From Chitinophagales bacterium (GTDB lineage: Bacteria > Bacteroidota > Bacteroidia > Chitinophagales > BACL12): 11,749 bases of DNA. This document shows, piece by piece, positions 1-7,643 of this stretch (position 1 is its first letter; every line of letters begins with the position of its first letter). Below the pieces are notes generated by a model that was not told the origin of the DNA, made no database searches, and saw nothing but the letters and a program-made list of their open reading frames with translations. The stretch lies in the NCBI GenBank assembly GCA_014380545.1, contig JACMJP010000375.1:1-11749 (forward strand), given 5' to 3'. The position numbers and the translations under genes are program-made.

Positions 1-638
1 CAATTTTCTGTTAAACAATTATTTTGTGGTACTGTCTTTTTAATTTGTCTTTCCGGTAAACCGTGAAAACTAAATAAAATATGATCATAATTTTCAGGGT
101 GGTATTTTTTTCCGATCTGAGAAAATGCTTTAATAAATAAACCATTGTTGTGAAAACTTCCGATGAAATGAATATCAGGAATTGCAAACCATTTTTTTAC
201 AATGCGCATTACCTCCGACTGCGCAGATCCATTAGATGCGGAAGCATATTGCGGAAATAAGGGAAGCACAATAATTTTCTCAACATTATTTTCTCTCAAA
301 ATATTTAAGCCCGTTTCAATAGAAGGGTTTTGATAGCGCATTGCTAACTGCACAATAAAGTTTTCTCCCAACGCCGTTTGTAATTTTTTTGCAGCTCTTT
401 CGGAATAAACTAAAAGCGGAGAGCCTTCTTCCATCCAGATTTTCTTATAACTTTTTGCTGACCTTGGAGCCCGTAAGGGAGCAATAATAAAACGAACTAA
501 TACATTTCTCTGAAATGCGGGGATATCAATTACCCTTTCATCAAGTAAAAACTGCTTTAGGTATTTTCTAACATCGCTCACTTCCGGTGAATCAGGTGTT
601 CCCAAATTCACTAATAATATCCCTGTTTTATTTTGCAT
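1..638 (-). CDS. hemH: Ferrochelatase, C-terminal part beyond window
   Basis: This enzyme inserts Fe2+ into protoporphyrin IX, the last step of protohaem synthesis. The visible 212 residues open with the family N-terminus LLVNLGTPDSP (residues 8-18). They continue with the conserved core LPLFPQYASASNGS (125-138) and the ferrochelatase signature FSFHGLPER (189-197), whose His192 is the invariant active-site/metal-proximal histidine. Family members are usually about 320-345 residues, so roughly the last third lies off the left edge. The ATG at 638 is the only sensible start: the same frame meets a stop five codons upstream, and the N-terminal motif begins at once. No Shine-Dalgarno is seen. The gene follows the response regulator on the same strand but is separated from it by a strong hairpin terminator, so it probably has its own promoter. 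Identity is certain from motifs; completeness cannot be judged. Confidence 0.97.
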   Translation of the reverse strand, partial: MQNKTGILLVNLGTPDSPEVSDVRKYLKQFLLDERVIDIPAFQRNVLVRFIIAPLRAPRSAKSYKKIWMEEGSPLLVYSERAAKKLQTALGENFIVQLAMRYQNPSIETGLNILRENNVEKIIVLPLFPQYASASNGSAQSEVMRIVKKWFAIPDIHFIGSFHNNGLFIKAFSQIGKKYHPENYDHILFSFHGLPERQIKKTVPQNNCLTEN

Positions 639-670
639 ACATGAATTGAGTTAATCAATTTAAGCAGGTG

Positions 671-678
671 CAAAAATA
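671..678 (-). promoter_or_regulatory. Candidate Bacteroidota -7 element for hemH
   Basis: On the minus strand this octamer reads TATTTTTG, an exact match to the Bacteroidota -7 consensus TAnnTTTG. It would give a leader of about 27 nt before the hemH ATG. It directly abuts the hairpin of the upstream terminator and is also that terminator's T-rich tail. No convincing -33 TTG/TTTG is present at 17-23 bp. The match could therefore be a by-product of the T-tract, and confidence is low. Confidence 0.35.
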
Positions 679-708
679 ATAAAGCCGGCAAGTATGGGCC
701 GGCTTTAT
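679..708 (-). terminator. Intrinsic terminator after the response regulator gene
   Basis: ATAAAGCCGGC (679-689) and GCCGGCTTTAT (698-708) form a perfect 11-bp inverted repeat around an 8-nt loop. On the minus strand the hairpin is followed by TTATTTTTG. It begins 26 bp after the response regulator stop and ends the kinase-hemL-kinase-regulator unit before hemH. On the plus strand no T-run follows, so it acts in one direction. Confidence 0.88.
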
Positions 709-734
709 GTTCAAACTATAGAAAAAAGCTTTAA

Positions 735-1427
735 TCAATCAGTAAATTTATATCCGACTCCCCTTATAGAATGAAAATATTTTGGGTTTTTCGGATCGGT
801 TTCAAAATATTTCCTGAATGCAAGAATAAAATTATCTATCGTTCTTGTTGAAGGAAATACATCATAACCCCACACGGTTTGTAAAATGTGTTGTCTTGAA
901 ACTACTTCATTTTTTCTGTCAATTAACAATTTTAATAATTTCAATTCTTTACTCGTAAGTTTCACGGCGCCGTGCAAGCCATTTGCTTCATAAGTAACAA
1001 AATTAATCTTATTATCCCCAAAATTATATTCACTAAAATCGCTGTCGGCAGATAAGGTTTTGGTTGAACGTTTCAATAATATTTTTACCCTCAGCAATAA
1101 TTCTTCAAGATTAAATGGTTTGGTCATATAGTCATCACCACCTGTTTTTAATCCTTTTATTTTATCCTGGCTGGTATCTTTTGCTGTGAGAAATAAAATA
1201 GGTGTATCCATATCTTCCAGCCTTATCTGTTCACACACATCAAACCCATCCATTTCAGGAAGCATAACATCAAGTATTACCAAATTAAATCGCTGTTCCT
1301 TAAAGTTTTTTATTGCTTTGCTTCCATCAGGAACTGCAACAACTTCATAATTTTCTAATTCAAGATTAAGTTTCAAATTTTCTCTTATGTGGTCTTCATC
1401 TTCCACCACTAATATTCTGTATAGCAT
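735..1427 (-). CDS. OmpR/PhoB-family DNA-binding response regulator
   Basis: Two-component transcription factor of 230 residues, a normal length for the OmpR/PhoB family. The receiver domain (about 3-120) has the acidic pair E9/D10, phospho-acceptor Asp53 in ILDVMLPEMDGFD, Thr81 and Lys103 in TKPF, so all phosphorylation residues are intact. The C-terminal winged helix (about 132-229) shows LTSKELKLL, the recognition-helix region STRTIDNFILAFRKYF and the terminal hairpin IRGVGYKF. The start MLYRILVVEDE fits the family exactly. The gene lies 128 bp downstream of a same-strand histidine kinase, its likely partner. That gap is large for an operon and contains repeated TGTC boxes and a possible promoter, so the regulator may also be transcribed alone and control itself. 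A strong terminator follows. The regulon cannot be named from sequence; position between hemL and hemH hints at haem or iron control, which is inference. Confidence 0.96.
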   Translation of the reverse strand: MLYRILVVEDEDHIRENLKLNLELENYEVVAVPDGSKAIKNFKEQRFNLVILDVMLPEMDGFDVCEQIRLEDMDTPILFLTAKDTSQDKIKGLKTGGDDYMTKPFNLEELLLRVKILLKRSTKTLSADSDFSEYNFGDNKINFVTYEANGLHGAVKLTSKELKLLKLLIDRKNEVVSRQHILQTVWGYDVFPSTRTIDNFILAFRKYFETDPKNPKYFHSIRGVGYKFTD

Positions 1428-1449
1428 ATCGTTTGGTTTTGTTACAGAG

Positions 1450-1457
1450 CAATATTA
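1450..1457 (-). promoter_or_regulatory. Possible -7 element for the response regulator gene
   Basis: The minus strand reads TAATATTG, which matches five of the six fixed bases of TAnnTTTG. It lies 22 nt before the ATG at 1427, giving a leader of about 17 nt. No -33 TTG/TTTG is found at the usual distance. Instead the TGTC-box array begins 23 bp upstream, as would suit a promoter that depends on an activator. This is a weak match on its own. Confidence 0.3.
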
Positions 1458-1480
1458 CGTCCCGGATTAAAGAAAGGTTT

Positions 1481-1545
1481 TGTCATGTGTGTCATGAGTT
1501 TGTCCTTTATTCGGGAAATGTCATGACAGTGTCCGTGTTTTGTCA
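1481..1545. promoter_or_regulatory. Array of six TGTC half-sites, putative response-regulator operator
   Basis: TGTC occurs at 1481, 1490, 1501, 1519, 1530 and 1541, giving steps of 9, 11, 18, 11 and 11 bp. Two 16-bp blocks agree at 13 positions: TGTCATGAGTTTGTCC at 1490 and TGTCATGACAGTGTCC at 1519. The second contains a perfect 10-bp palindrome, TGTCATGACA. OmpR/PhoB-family dimers bind tandem half-sites about one helical turn (11 bp) apart; the enterobacterial pho box is likewise built from CTGTCA units. The array sits 53-118 bp upstream of the response regulator start, in the only long gap of the minus-strand cluster. Autoregulation is inferred. Confidence 0.5.
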
Positions 1546-1555
1546 AATGAATGTA

Positions 1556-2548
1556 TCATGCAACAGGAATTGTTATTTGAAAGATACTTCCCTTAGGGTC
1601 ATTATTTTTTACTTCTATATTGCCATCATGAAAAGCAACAATTTGTTTTACTATAAATAAGCCGAGGCCTGTGCCTTTTGTAGTTCGGGTATCTTCGCTG
1701 CCGATACGATAAAAACGATCGAATATTTTTAATTTTTCTTTTTCAGGAATACCAATGCCAGTATCAGCTACATGAAAATAAGCATGTTTATCATCACCAA
1801 ATACAATTACTTTTATAAATGCTCCTTCCTTTGAATATTTAATTGCATTTTCAATTAAATTATAAATAACGGAAGTAAATGATAACCTGTCAGCATGCAC
1901 ATATACATCTTTTTCTATCTCAGCTTCAAACCTGCGTTGACCTTTAAATTTCTCCTGTATACGGTCAAAAATATTTTGTGTTATCTGCGATAAATTAATA
2001 AAATCTTTATTTAGCTGAAAATTGGAGCTGTCAATTTTAGAAGCAAGGAGGATATTTTCAACTAAATTTTCAAGCCTGTCAATATCATCCATTGAAATAT
2101 TTGCAAGCCTTTGTATCTGCTCTTTATCCAGGTCTCTTTTTTGTAATGTTTGAACAGATAATTTTAGAGAAGCCAGTGGAGATTTTAATTCATGTGTGAT
2201 AGATAAAAGAAAATTATTTTGCTGCCTTGTTAAGATTATCTCATCACTAAAAGATTTCCTGATGCGCCAGAAACCAAGTGAAATTAAAACAATGAATATT
2301 GTTCCTTCACCCAATAACATCCATTTTTTGGAATTGAAATCCCGGTATAATTTTTCAAAATCTGCAGTTTTATAGAATTGTGCCTCTGTTCCTCCATTAT
2401 AGGTAAATACCGCCCTTTCTCTTGCAATCAGAGTTTCATAATCTTCCCTGTTATTCTTTTGTAGTAAATACATCCACCAGATAAATGAAAATACAACGTA
2501 CACAAATACGATATGAAAGAAAAGCCAGTATTTAGATTTGGTAAGCAT
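1556..2548 (-). CDS. Membrane sensor histidine kinase, two-TM, HisKA/HATPase_c
   Basis: Autophosphorylating inner-membrane sensor of 330 residues. One membrane segment lies at about 8-29 and a second at about 76-95, enclosing a small periplasmic region of about 45 residues that is too short for a known sensor domain. No HAMP domain is evident. The dimerisation/phosphotransfer helix carries SITHELKSPLASLKLS with phospho-acceptor His119. The ATPase domain has the N box (NLIENAIKYS, Asn234), G1 box (DTGIGIP, 262-268), F box (IFDRFYRI) and G2 box (GTGLGLF, 292-298), so it should be active. Its ATG overlaps the hemL stop by one base (TAATG), a translational-coupling arrangement. The response regulator gene 128 bp downstream is the obvious partner. 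The stimulus is unknown; the short periplasmic loop suggests sensing within or at the membrane. Confidence 0.96.
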   Translation of the reverse strand: MLTKSKYWLFFHIVFVYVVFSFIWWMYLLQKNNREDYETLIARERAVFTYNGGTEAQFYKTADFEKLYRDFNSKKWMLLGEGTIFIVLISLGFWRIRKSFSDEIILTRQQNNFLLSITHELKSPLASLKLSVQTLQKRDLDKEQIQRLANISMDDIDRLENLVENILLASKIDSSNFQLNKDFINLSQITQNIFDRIQEKFKGQRRFEAEIEKDVYVHADRLSFTSVIYNLIENAIKYSKEGAFIKVIVFGDDKHAYFHVADTGIGIPEKEKLKIFDRFYRIGSEDTRTTKGTGLGLFIVKQIVAFHDGNIEVKNNDPKGSIFQITIPVA

Positions 2549-3861
2549 TAATCTTTAAAAACGTATTGGTTATCAAAAATCGTATGTAATACTCTACAAA
2601 TTTTTTCCGCCGTTTGTGTTAAAATTGCATCCGTATGTGCTTCTGAAACAAAACATACTTCATACCCTGACGGACCTATGTAAATTCCCTGCCGCAATAA
2701 TTCATAATGAAAATATTTGAATTTTTCCATTTTATCCGCTTCTATCTGATCAGCTCTTCTTATTATACAATTATCAGAAAATGAAATCCAGAAAATTGCG
2801 CCTAAAAATAAAATATTAACAGATATATTATTTTCAAAAGTGAATTTATTTACCAGGTTTGCAAGCAGTTTTGTTTTGCGTTCAAGTTCAGTATAAAAAT
2901 TTTCTGAAAGACATGCAGTTAATTGTGCAATACCAGCAGAAACAGATAATGGATTGCCCGATAAAGTTCCTGCCTGGTAAACACCGCCATCGGGAGATAT
3001 ATATTGCATGATCTCTTTCCTTGCACCATATGCACCAACAGGTAACCCTCCACCTATGATTTTTCCGAATGTTATAATATCCGGATGGATATTATAATAT
3101 CCTGCAGCACCTTCAAATCCAATTCTGAATCCGCTTATTACTTCATCAAAAATTAAAAGAATATTATTTTCCTGAGTGATTGTTCGCAGAAATTGTAAAT
3201 ATTCTTTTCGCTGTAGTAATAGTCCGTTGTTCGCCGGAACAGGTTCAATAATTATACAGGCAATTTCATTTTTGTATTTTGAAATTGCTTCTCTTATTGC
3301 TTCTTCATCATCTAAGGCAACAACTATTGTTTCATTTGCAAATGCCGGAGGAATTCCGAGTGACGAAGTTTCGCCGAGTGTAACTAATCCTGATCCTGCT
3401 TTTACTAATAATGAATCGGAATGTCCGTGATAACAGCCCTCAAATTTTATGATCTTATTTTTTTTTGTATATCCTCTTGCTAACCTTATGGCACTCATCA
3501 CTGCTTCAGTTCCGGAGGAAACAAATCTTAATTTTTCTATATAGCGGTGATTTCCTAAAATTAATTTGCCAAGTATATTTTCATACTTTGTTGGCGTTCC
3601 GAATGACGTTCCATTTTGCAAAGCAGCGCTTACTGCACTGATTACTCTTTCATCAGCATGACCTAAAATTAAAGGCCCCCATGAACCGCAATAATCCACA
3701 AACGCATTATCATCTTCATCATAAATAAAACAGCCCTTTCCTTTTTTTATAAATAAAGGAGGGCCAATAACTGATTTAAATGCCCTTACAGGTGAACTCA
3801 CCCCGCCGGGGAAATATGTTTTTGCTTCGTCAAATAATTGTGCTGAGTTGTTTGTATTCAT
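2548..3861 (-). CDS. hemL: Glutamate-1-semialdehyde 2,1-aminomutase
   Basis: PLP-dependent class-III aminotransferase-fold enzyme that converts glutamate-1-semialdehyde to 5-aminolevulinate in the C5 route of tetrapyrrole synthesis; cytosolic. The 437-residue length matches the family. Diagnostic stretches are YFPGGVSSPVRAFKSV (16-31), the PLP-phosphate site SSGTEA (115-120), the FEGCYHGHSDS segment (140-150), IFDEVISGFR with the cofactor-ring aspartate Asp239, the Schiff-base lysine Lys267 in TFGKIIGGGLPVGAYG, and GTLSGNP (298-304). This order separates HemL from ordinary class-III aminotransferases. The gene lies 35 bp after the large kinase and runs directly into the small kinase (TAATG overlap). 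No promoter or terminator was seen in the 35-bp gap, so co-transcription from the upstream kinase is likely. hemH is on the same strand further downstream. Confidence 0.98.
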   Translation of the reverse strand: MNTNNSAQLFDEAKTYFPGGVSSPVRAFKSVIGPPLFIKKGKGCFIYDEDDNAFVDYCGSWGPLILGHADERVISAVSAALQNGTSFGTPTKYENILGKLILGNHRYIEKLRFVSSGTEAVMSAIRLARGYTKKNKIIKFEGCYHGHSDSLLVKAGSGLVTLGETSSLGIPPAFANETIVVALDDEEAIREAISKYKNEIACIIIEPVPANNGLLLQRKEYLQFLRTITQENNILLIFDEVISGFRIGFEGAAGYYNIHPDIITFGKIIGGGLPVGAYGARKEIMQYISPDGGVYQAGTLSGNPLSVSAGIAQLTACLSENFYTELERKTKLLANLVNKFTFENNISVNILFLGAIFWISFSDNCIIRRADQIEADKMEKFKYFHYELLRQGIYIGPSGYEVCFVSEAHTDAILTQTAEKICRVLHTIFDNQYVFKD

Positions 3862-3896
3862 CTTTTTAAATTCACCCTTTATTCATTCGTACATCA

Positions 3897-6800
3897 TCAT
3901 TCATCACCGTTCACAACCGGAAATTCAACAAAAAATGTAGTCCCGTTGTCAGGCTCACTTTCAAACCAGATATAACCTCCGGCAGATTCAATAATATTTT
4001 TACTCATTGCCAAACCAATTCCCATTCCTGAGCTTTTTGTTGTAAAATTTGGCACGAATACCTTTTCTTTCTGCTCATCTGTTATTCCTATACCATTATC
4101 TTTTACTTTAACTACAGCTCTGTGATCATAACTTTCCAGCGACACTTCAATGCACCCCTCCTGATCTTTGGTAATTGCCTGTGTCGCATTTTTAATTAAA
4201 TTATTAAATACTCTTATTAACTGATTTTTATCCGCATACACAAAAATATTTTTATTCGGCAATATCATTTTAATTTCGGCTTCTTCATTTTCGGAAAATA
4301 AATGAACGACATTATCCAGCACATCATTTAAATTCAATGATTCGTTATTTGCCTTGGGCATAATGGCAAAATTGGAGAATTCGGAAGCGATAAAAGATAA
4401 ATTATCAATTTGCTCTAGTAATGTTTTCGTCACTTTTTCTGTAAGTTCTTTTGAATTAGGTGCATTTGATTGTAAGGCCCTTTGTAAATGCTGTATACTT
4501 AACCGCATTGGGGTTAGTGGGTTTTTAATTTCATGCGCAACCTGTTTTGCCATATCCCGCCATGCACTTTCCCTTTCTGATTTGGCAAGCAACATCGCAC
4601 TCTTTTCCAATTCTTTCAGCATCGCATTGTATTCGTCAACTAATAACCCTATCTCATCTTCATGTTTCCATGAAATAAATTCATTCTTCTTTCCGAGTTT
4701 AATATTTTTAAATGTTCCAGCTATAGTTGCAAGTGGTTTTGTAATACTCTGCGCAACAACAAAGGCAATAATTGCAGCAATTACCAATAATAAAACATAC
4801 ACATTAATTAATGCCACCATGAAATTAGAAATTTCGGCACGAAGGTTTTGTTCGGTTGCGAAATAAGGAAGATTTAAATAAAATATTACTTCACCAACTT
4901 TATCCATTATTGGAACATACGCAGACAAATATTTTAATTTACCGATTGTTTCATCCTGAATGTACCATGTTTCTTTATCGCAACTCATTTTAAAATATGC
5001 AAGCGGATTCATTTTAGTTGAAACCAATCCCCTGGAAAAAATATCGGGTTGTGATGAAGTAATTAATTCGCCGGATGCAGCATATAAATTAATATCCATG
5101 TCGTGTATCTCAGATAATTCTGTAGCACGGTTCGTAATCCGCCTGAGCATTACAATACTCTGTAACTTATCATTTCCTTTCTTGCGGGAGTCATCAAAGA
5201 TGTAATCAATATTCGTTTGTACGGCTTCTATTTTTGTGAGTAGTCTTTGTTTGTGTGAAGCATTATATTGATTTGTAATATAAACGATAGTTGCTACTCC
5301 CATCATAATAAAAGCAAATACTATTAAACTGATAACCGACACCTGTATCTTATTTTGCAGCGAAGTATTCAGCCATTCTTTAAATTTTATTTTTCCTTTA
5401 TAAATACTTACAATAAAATTGACACTAATTACAAGCGAAAGAAACAGCAGAAAAAAGAAAAAGATGTAAGAAAAATAAGAAAACGGCTCTAAAAAACTTT
5501 TAATAGGTCCAGAGACGACAACCTTCTTATTTTCATTTACCCGGTAAATTAAATGATCATAACCATTCAGGTCAATATCCGCATATTCCTCATTTTTTTC
5601 AACGTAGAATACATCCATTATGGGGTAAGAAAACTCTCCTTCCCTGTCAATAAGTGAATGATCATTATATATTGCATAATCAAAACCTGAAAAACTTTGC
5701 AGGGTTTTCAGATCGTCATCAATTAATAATTCAGGGTAAATGCTTTTATTTGAAAACCTTTTTGGTATTAATTCTATATAGGCTGTTTGAGCATGAATAG
5801 AATCTTTGCGCAGCGGTAACTCCGCCAGGTAATAATAATTGCCGGTATTATCATTTATAAAATATAAATTTTGTGCGGCAGTTGTTTCTCCGTTATACTC
5901 AATAGCACTTATAAAATAATTGCGTTTGTATATTTTATCTTTATCTCTGTTGCTGCTCACAAGGAGGCTGTCGTTATCATAAATAAAAATATCGCTTTCA
6001 TACTTTTTAAAATAATTATTTTGAAGATCCTGCCGCACCTGGTTAACAATACTTTGTTTTACCTGGCCTGTATCATAAGCTGCAAGCTGCAGCAAAAGTG
6101 AACGGGTTATTTCATTTTCTATATCACTGAATAAATATTCTGTAAGTGCATCTTTCTCCACAGATTTTTTTATCGCAAATAATTTTTTATTCTCTTCACT
6201 TTTTGTGAATAATGTTGTATTAACAATATATGCGCTGAATCCTGCAAAAAATATTAACCAGATCATTACAGCTGGAAAACTCCTGAGACGGAATTTGCTT
6301 TTTTGCAAAAATAACCTGATGAGAATAATGCTGATACAAAACAACACCGGATCATATTCAGCTTCTATATTTGTAATTCTGATAAAGACAAACAGCAACA
6401 CACCTCCTGCAGCAAAAAATAAAATTGCTGCTGAAAGTGTGTGGTTCCTGAAAACAAAATCAAGTAAGCGGATTGAAATTAACAGGTAAAATAATAATCC
6501 CGTAGTGATGCACAACATGCCTGCAAGGCTGAAAAAATTCAGGGAGAAGAAATTATGTATATCAAAAGAAATAGCTGAATCAAAAACCAAACTTTTAAAA
6601 ATGCGCAATACAAGCCAGCCGAAAAAATAAAAAACAACAATAGATAAGAAGCTGTAAAAACCAGTACCATTGTTCCTTCTAAAGCCATGGAAATATTTCA
6701 GAAAAAATAAACTGAAGGTAAATGCCGTAATTGTTTTTATCAGCAGATCTCCAATAGAATTTGCTATGCCTGTTGAGGCATAATAAGCCGGATCAAATAA

Positions 6801-7604
6801 GCTAATATACCTGAAGGCAGGTTGCTGCAATACAATGTGTAAAACAAATAATAAGACTATGAGAGAACATAAAAGGACAAATATTCCTTCCATTTTCCCA
6901 AAACGTTTTACAATCTCTTCGCTAAATAAATAAAAAATGATAAGCAGGATGAGAAAAGTGATAATGATGAAAACATAAAACCAGTTAGAAAACAAAGGAG
7001 TAAAACTGCTTGCAGTGTTATAGCTGATATAAAATATTTCTTCTCCCTCATTATCATGAATTGCATAGGCATCCGGTGATGCTTTTGGTGAAATAGAAAA
7101 ATAAGGGGGGATATAAATTCCTTTTGTTTTTATATCTGTGAGGTATGCATTATTAATTCCATATTCAAACCTCAAGGGCAAAAAACCTACTGTGCTGATC
7201 TGTGAATTTGGAAAATCGTGTTTTAATACAATATAACTTCCATTCGCCTCTGTTATTAATAAAGGAATATCATTTTGTGATGTTTGCGCCTGTACGGGAA
7301 TGATCATATTATTGGTCCACATTACTGCTGAATCATTTTCATACACAACGACACCAAAAGGCAGATCAGCTATTTTTTTAAATTCTTCAAAGGTGTAAGC
7401 ATCTGTTACTAATTTGCTCACCATTTCTTCATCAGAAATTATATGTACAATTTTTTCCTGCAGATCACGAAACTCTTCCTGTATGTCTTTTGCAGAATGT
7501 GCAATATCGTAATGCACTTTTGCATCGTTGAAGAAAATAAAATTTGCCCCCGCACTCAGCACAAGTAAAATAAATAATACAATATATGTGTTTCTATTTT
7601 TCAA
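3897..7604 (-). CDS. NtrY-like polytopic sensor histidine kinase (12 predicted TMs)
   Basis: A 1235-residue membrane kinase. Hydrophobic segments lie near 7-25, 208-228, 240-260, 287-303, 316-338, 356-380, 391-410, 414-434, 444-463, 709-735, 753-777 and 931-953. Twelve crossings put all basic loops and the kinase inside, leaving three extracytoplasmic domains (about 26-207, 464-708 and 778-930; the last two are of Cache-like size but not recognised with certainty). HAMP follows at about 954-1005, then HisKA with WRDMAKQVAHEIKNPLTPMR (His1024), and HATPase_c with N box NNLIKNATQA (1134-1143), G1 DNGIG (1169-1173) and G2 GMGIGL (1193-1198). The H-box context is typical of NtrY kinases, but no PAS domain separates HAMP from HisKA as in classical NtrY. 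No NtrX-type partner lies nearby. The start appears to be TTG at 7604: the frame closes at a TAG ten bases upstream, and the next ATG (residue 61) would delete TM1. Confidence 0.9.
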   Translation of the reverse strand: MKNRNTYIVLFILLVLSAGANFIFFNDAKVHYDIAHSAKDIQEEFRDLQEKIVHIISDEEMVSKLVTDAYTFEEFKKIADLPFGVVVYENDSAVMWTNNMIIPVQAQTSQNDIPLLITEANGSYIVLKHDFPNSQISTVGFLPLRFEYGINNAYLTDIKTKGIYIPPYFSISPKASPDAYAIHDNEGEEIFYISYNTASSFTPLFSNWFYVFIIITFLILLIIFYLFSEEIVKRFGKMEGIFVLLCSLIVLLFVLHIVLQQPAFRYISLFDPAYYASTGIANSIGDLLIKTITAFTFSLFFLKYFHGFRRNNGTGFYSFLSIVVFYFFGWLVLRIFKSLVFDSAISFDIHNFFSLNFFSLAGMLCITTGLLFYLLISIRLLDFVFRNHTLSAAILFFAAGGVLLFVFIRITNIEAEYDPVLFCISIILIRLFLQKSKFRLRSFPAVMIWLIFFAGFSAYIVNTTLFTKSEENKKLFAIKKSVEKDALTEYLFSDIENEITRSLLLQLAAYDTGQVKQSIVNQVRQDLQNNYFKKYESDIFIYDNDSLLVSSNRDKDKIYKRNYFISAIEYNGETTAAQNLYFINDNTGNYYYLAELPLRKDSIHAQTAYIELIPKRFSNKSIYPELLIDDDLKTLQSFSGFDYAIYNDHSLIDREGEFSYPIMDVFYVEKNEEYADIDLNGYDHLIYRVNENKKVVVSGPIKSFLEPFSYFSYIFFFFLLFLSLVISVNFIVSIYKGKIKFKEWLNTSLQNKIQVSVISLIVFAFIMMGVATIVYITNQYNASHKQRLLTKIEAVQTNIDYIFDDSRKKGNDKLQSIVMLRRITNRATELSEIHDMDINLYAASGELITSSQPDIFSRGLVSTKMNPLAYFKMSCDKETWYIQDETIGKLKYLSAYVPIMDKVGEVIFYLNLPYFATEQNLRAEISNFMVALINVYVLLLVIAAIIAFVVAQSITKPLATIAGTFKNIKLGKKNEFISWKHEDEIGLLVDEYNAMLKELEKSAMLLAKSERESAWRDMAKQVAHEIKNPLTPMRLSIQHLQRALQSNAPNSKELTEKVTKTLLEQIDNLSFIASEFSNFAIMPKANNESLNLNDVLDNVVHLFSENEEAEIKMILPNKNIFVYADKNQLIRVFNNLIKNATQAITKDQEGCIEVSLESYDHRAVVKVKDNGIGITDEQKEKVFVPNFTTKSSGMGIGLAMSKNIIESAGGYIWFESEPDNGTTFFVEFPVVNGDE

Positions 7605-7610
7605 ATAACA

Positions 7611-7615
7611 TCCCT
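7611..7615 (-). promoter_or_regulatory. Shine-Dalgarno-like AGGGA supporting the TTG start
   Basis: The minus strand reads AGGGA, then 6 nt, then the TTG at 7604-7602. This is the only purine-rich element at a proper distance from that start, and most other genes here have none. It supports the TTG call, but its last A also begins an out-of-frame ATG (7611-7609), so the assignment is tentative. Confidence 0.4.
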
Positions 7616-7643
7616 ATTTTTATAAACATCTGCGATAACATCT

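Noticed and set aside
1481..1545. Direct identification of the TGTC array as a phosphate (pho) box
   Set aside because: The half-site resembles CTGTCA, but no phosphate-uptake gene is in view and many OmpR-family regulators use similar spacing, so only a generic operator is claimed.
1433..1660. Plus-strand open frame across the kinase-regulator gap and the kinase 3' end
   Set aside because: It has no recognisable domain, overlaps the conserved C-terminus of the kinase in antisense, and its codons follow the kinase frame on the other strand. The gap is better explained by the TGTC array.
4354..4866. Antisense open frame of about 170 codons inside the large kinase
   Set aside because: It is Ser/Cys/Ile-rich and lies opposite the HAMP and HisKA regions, whose conserved motifs leave no doubt about the coding strand.
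3897..7604. Naming the large kinase ntrY
   Set aside because: The H-box region is NtrY-like, but the size, membrane topology, missing PAS domain and absence of an adjacent NtrX do not justify the symbol.
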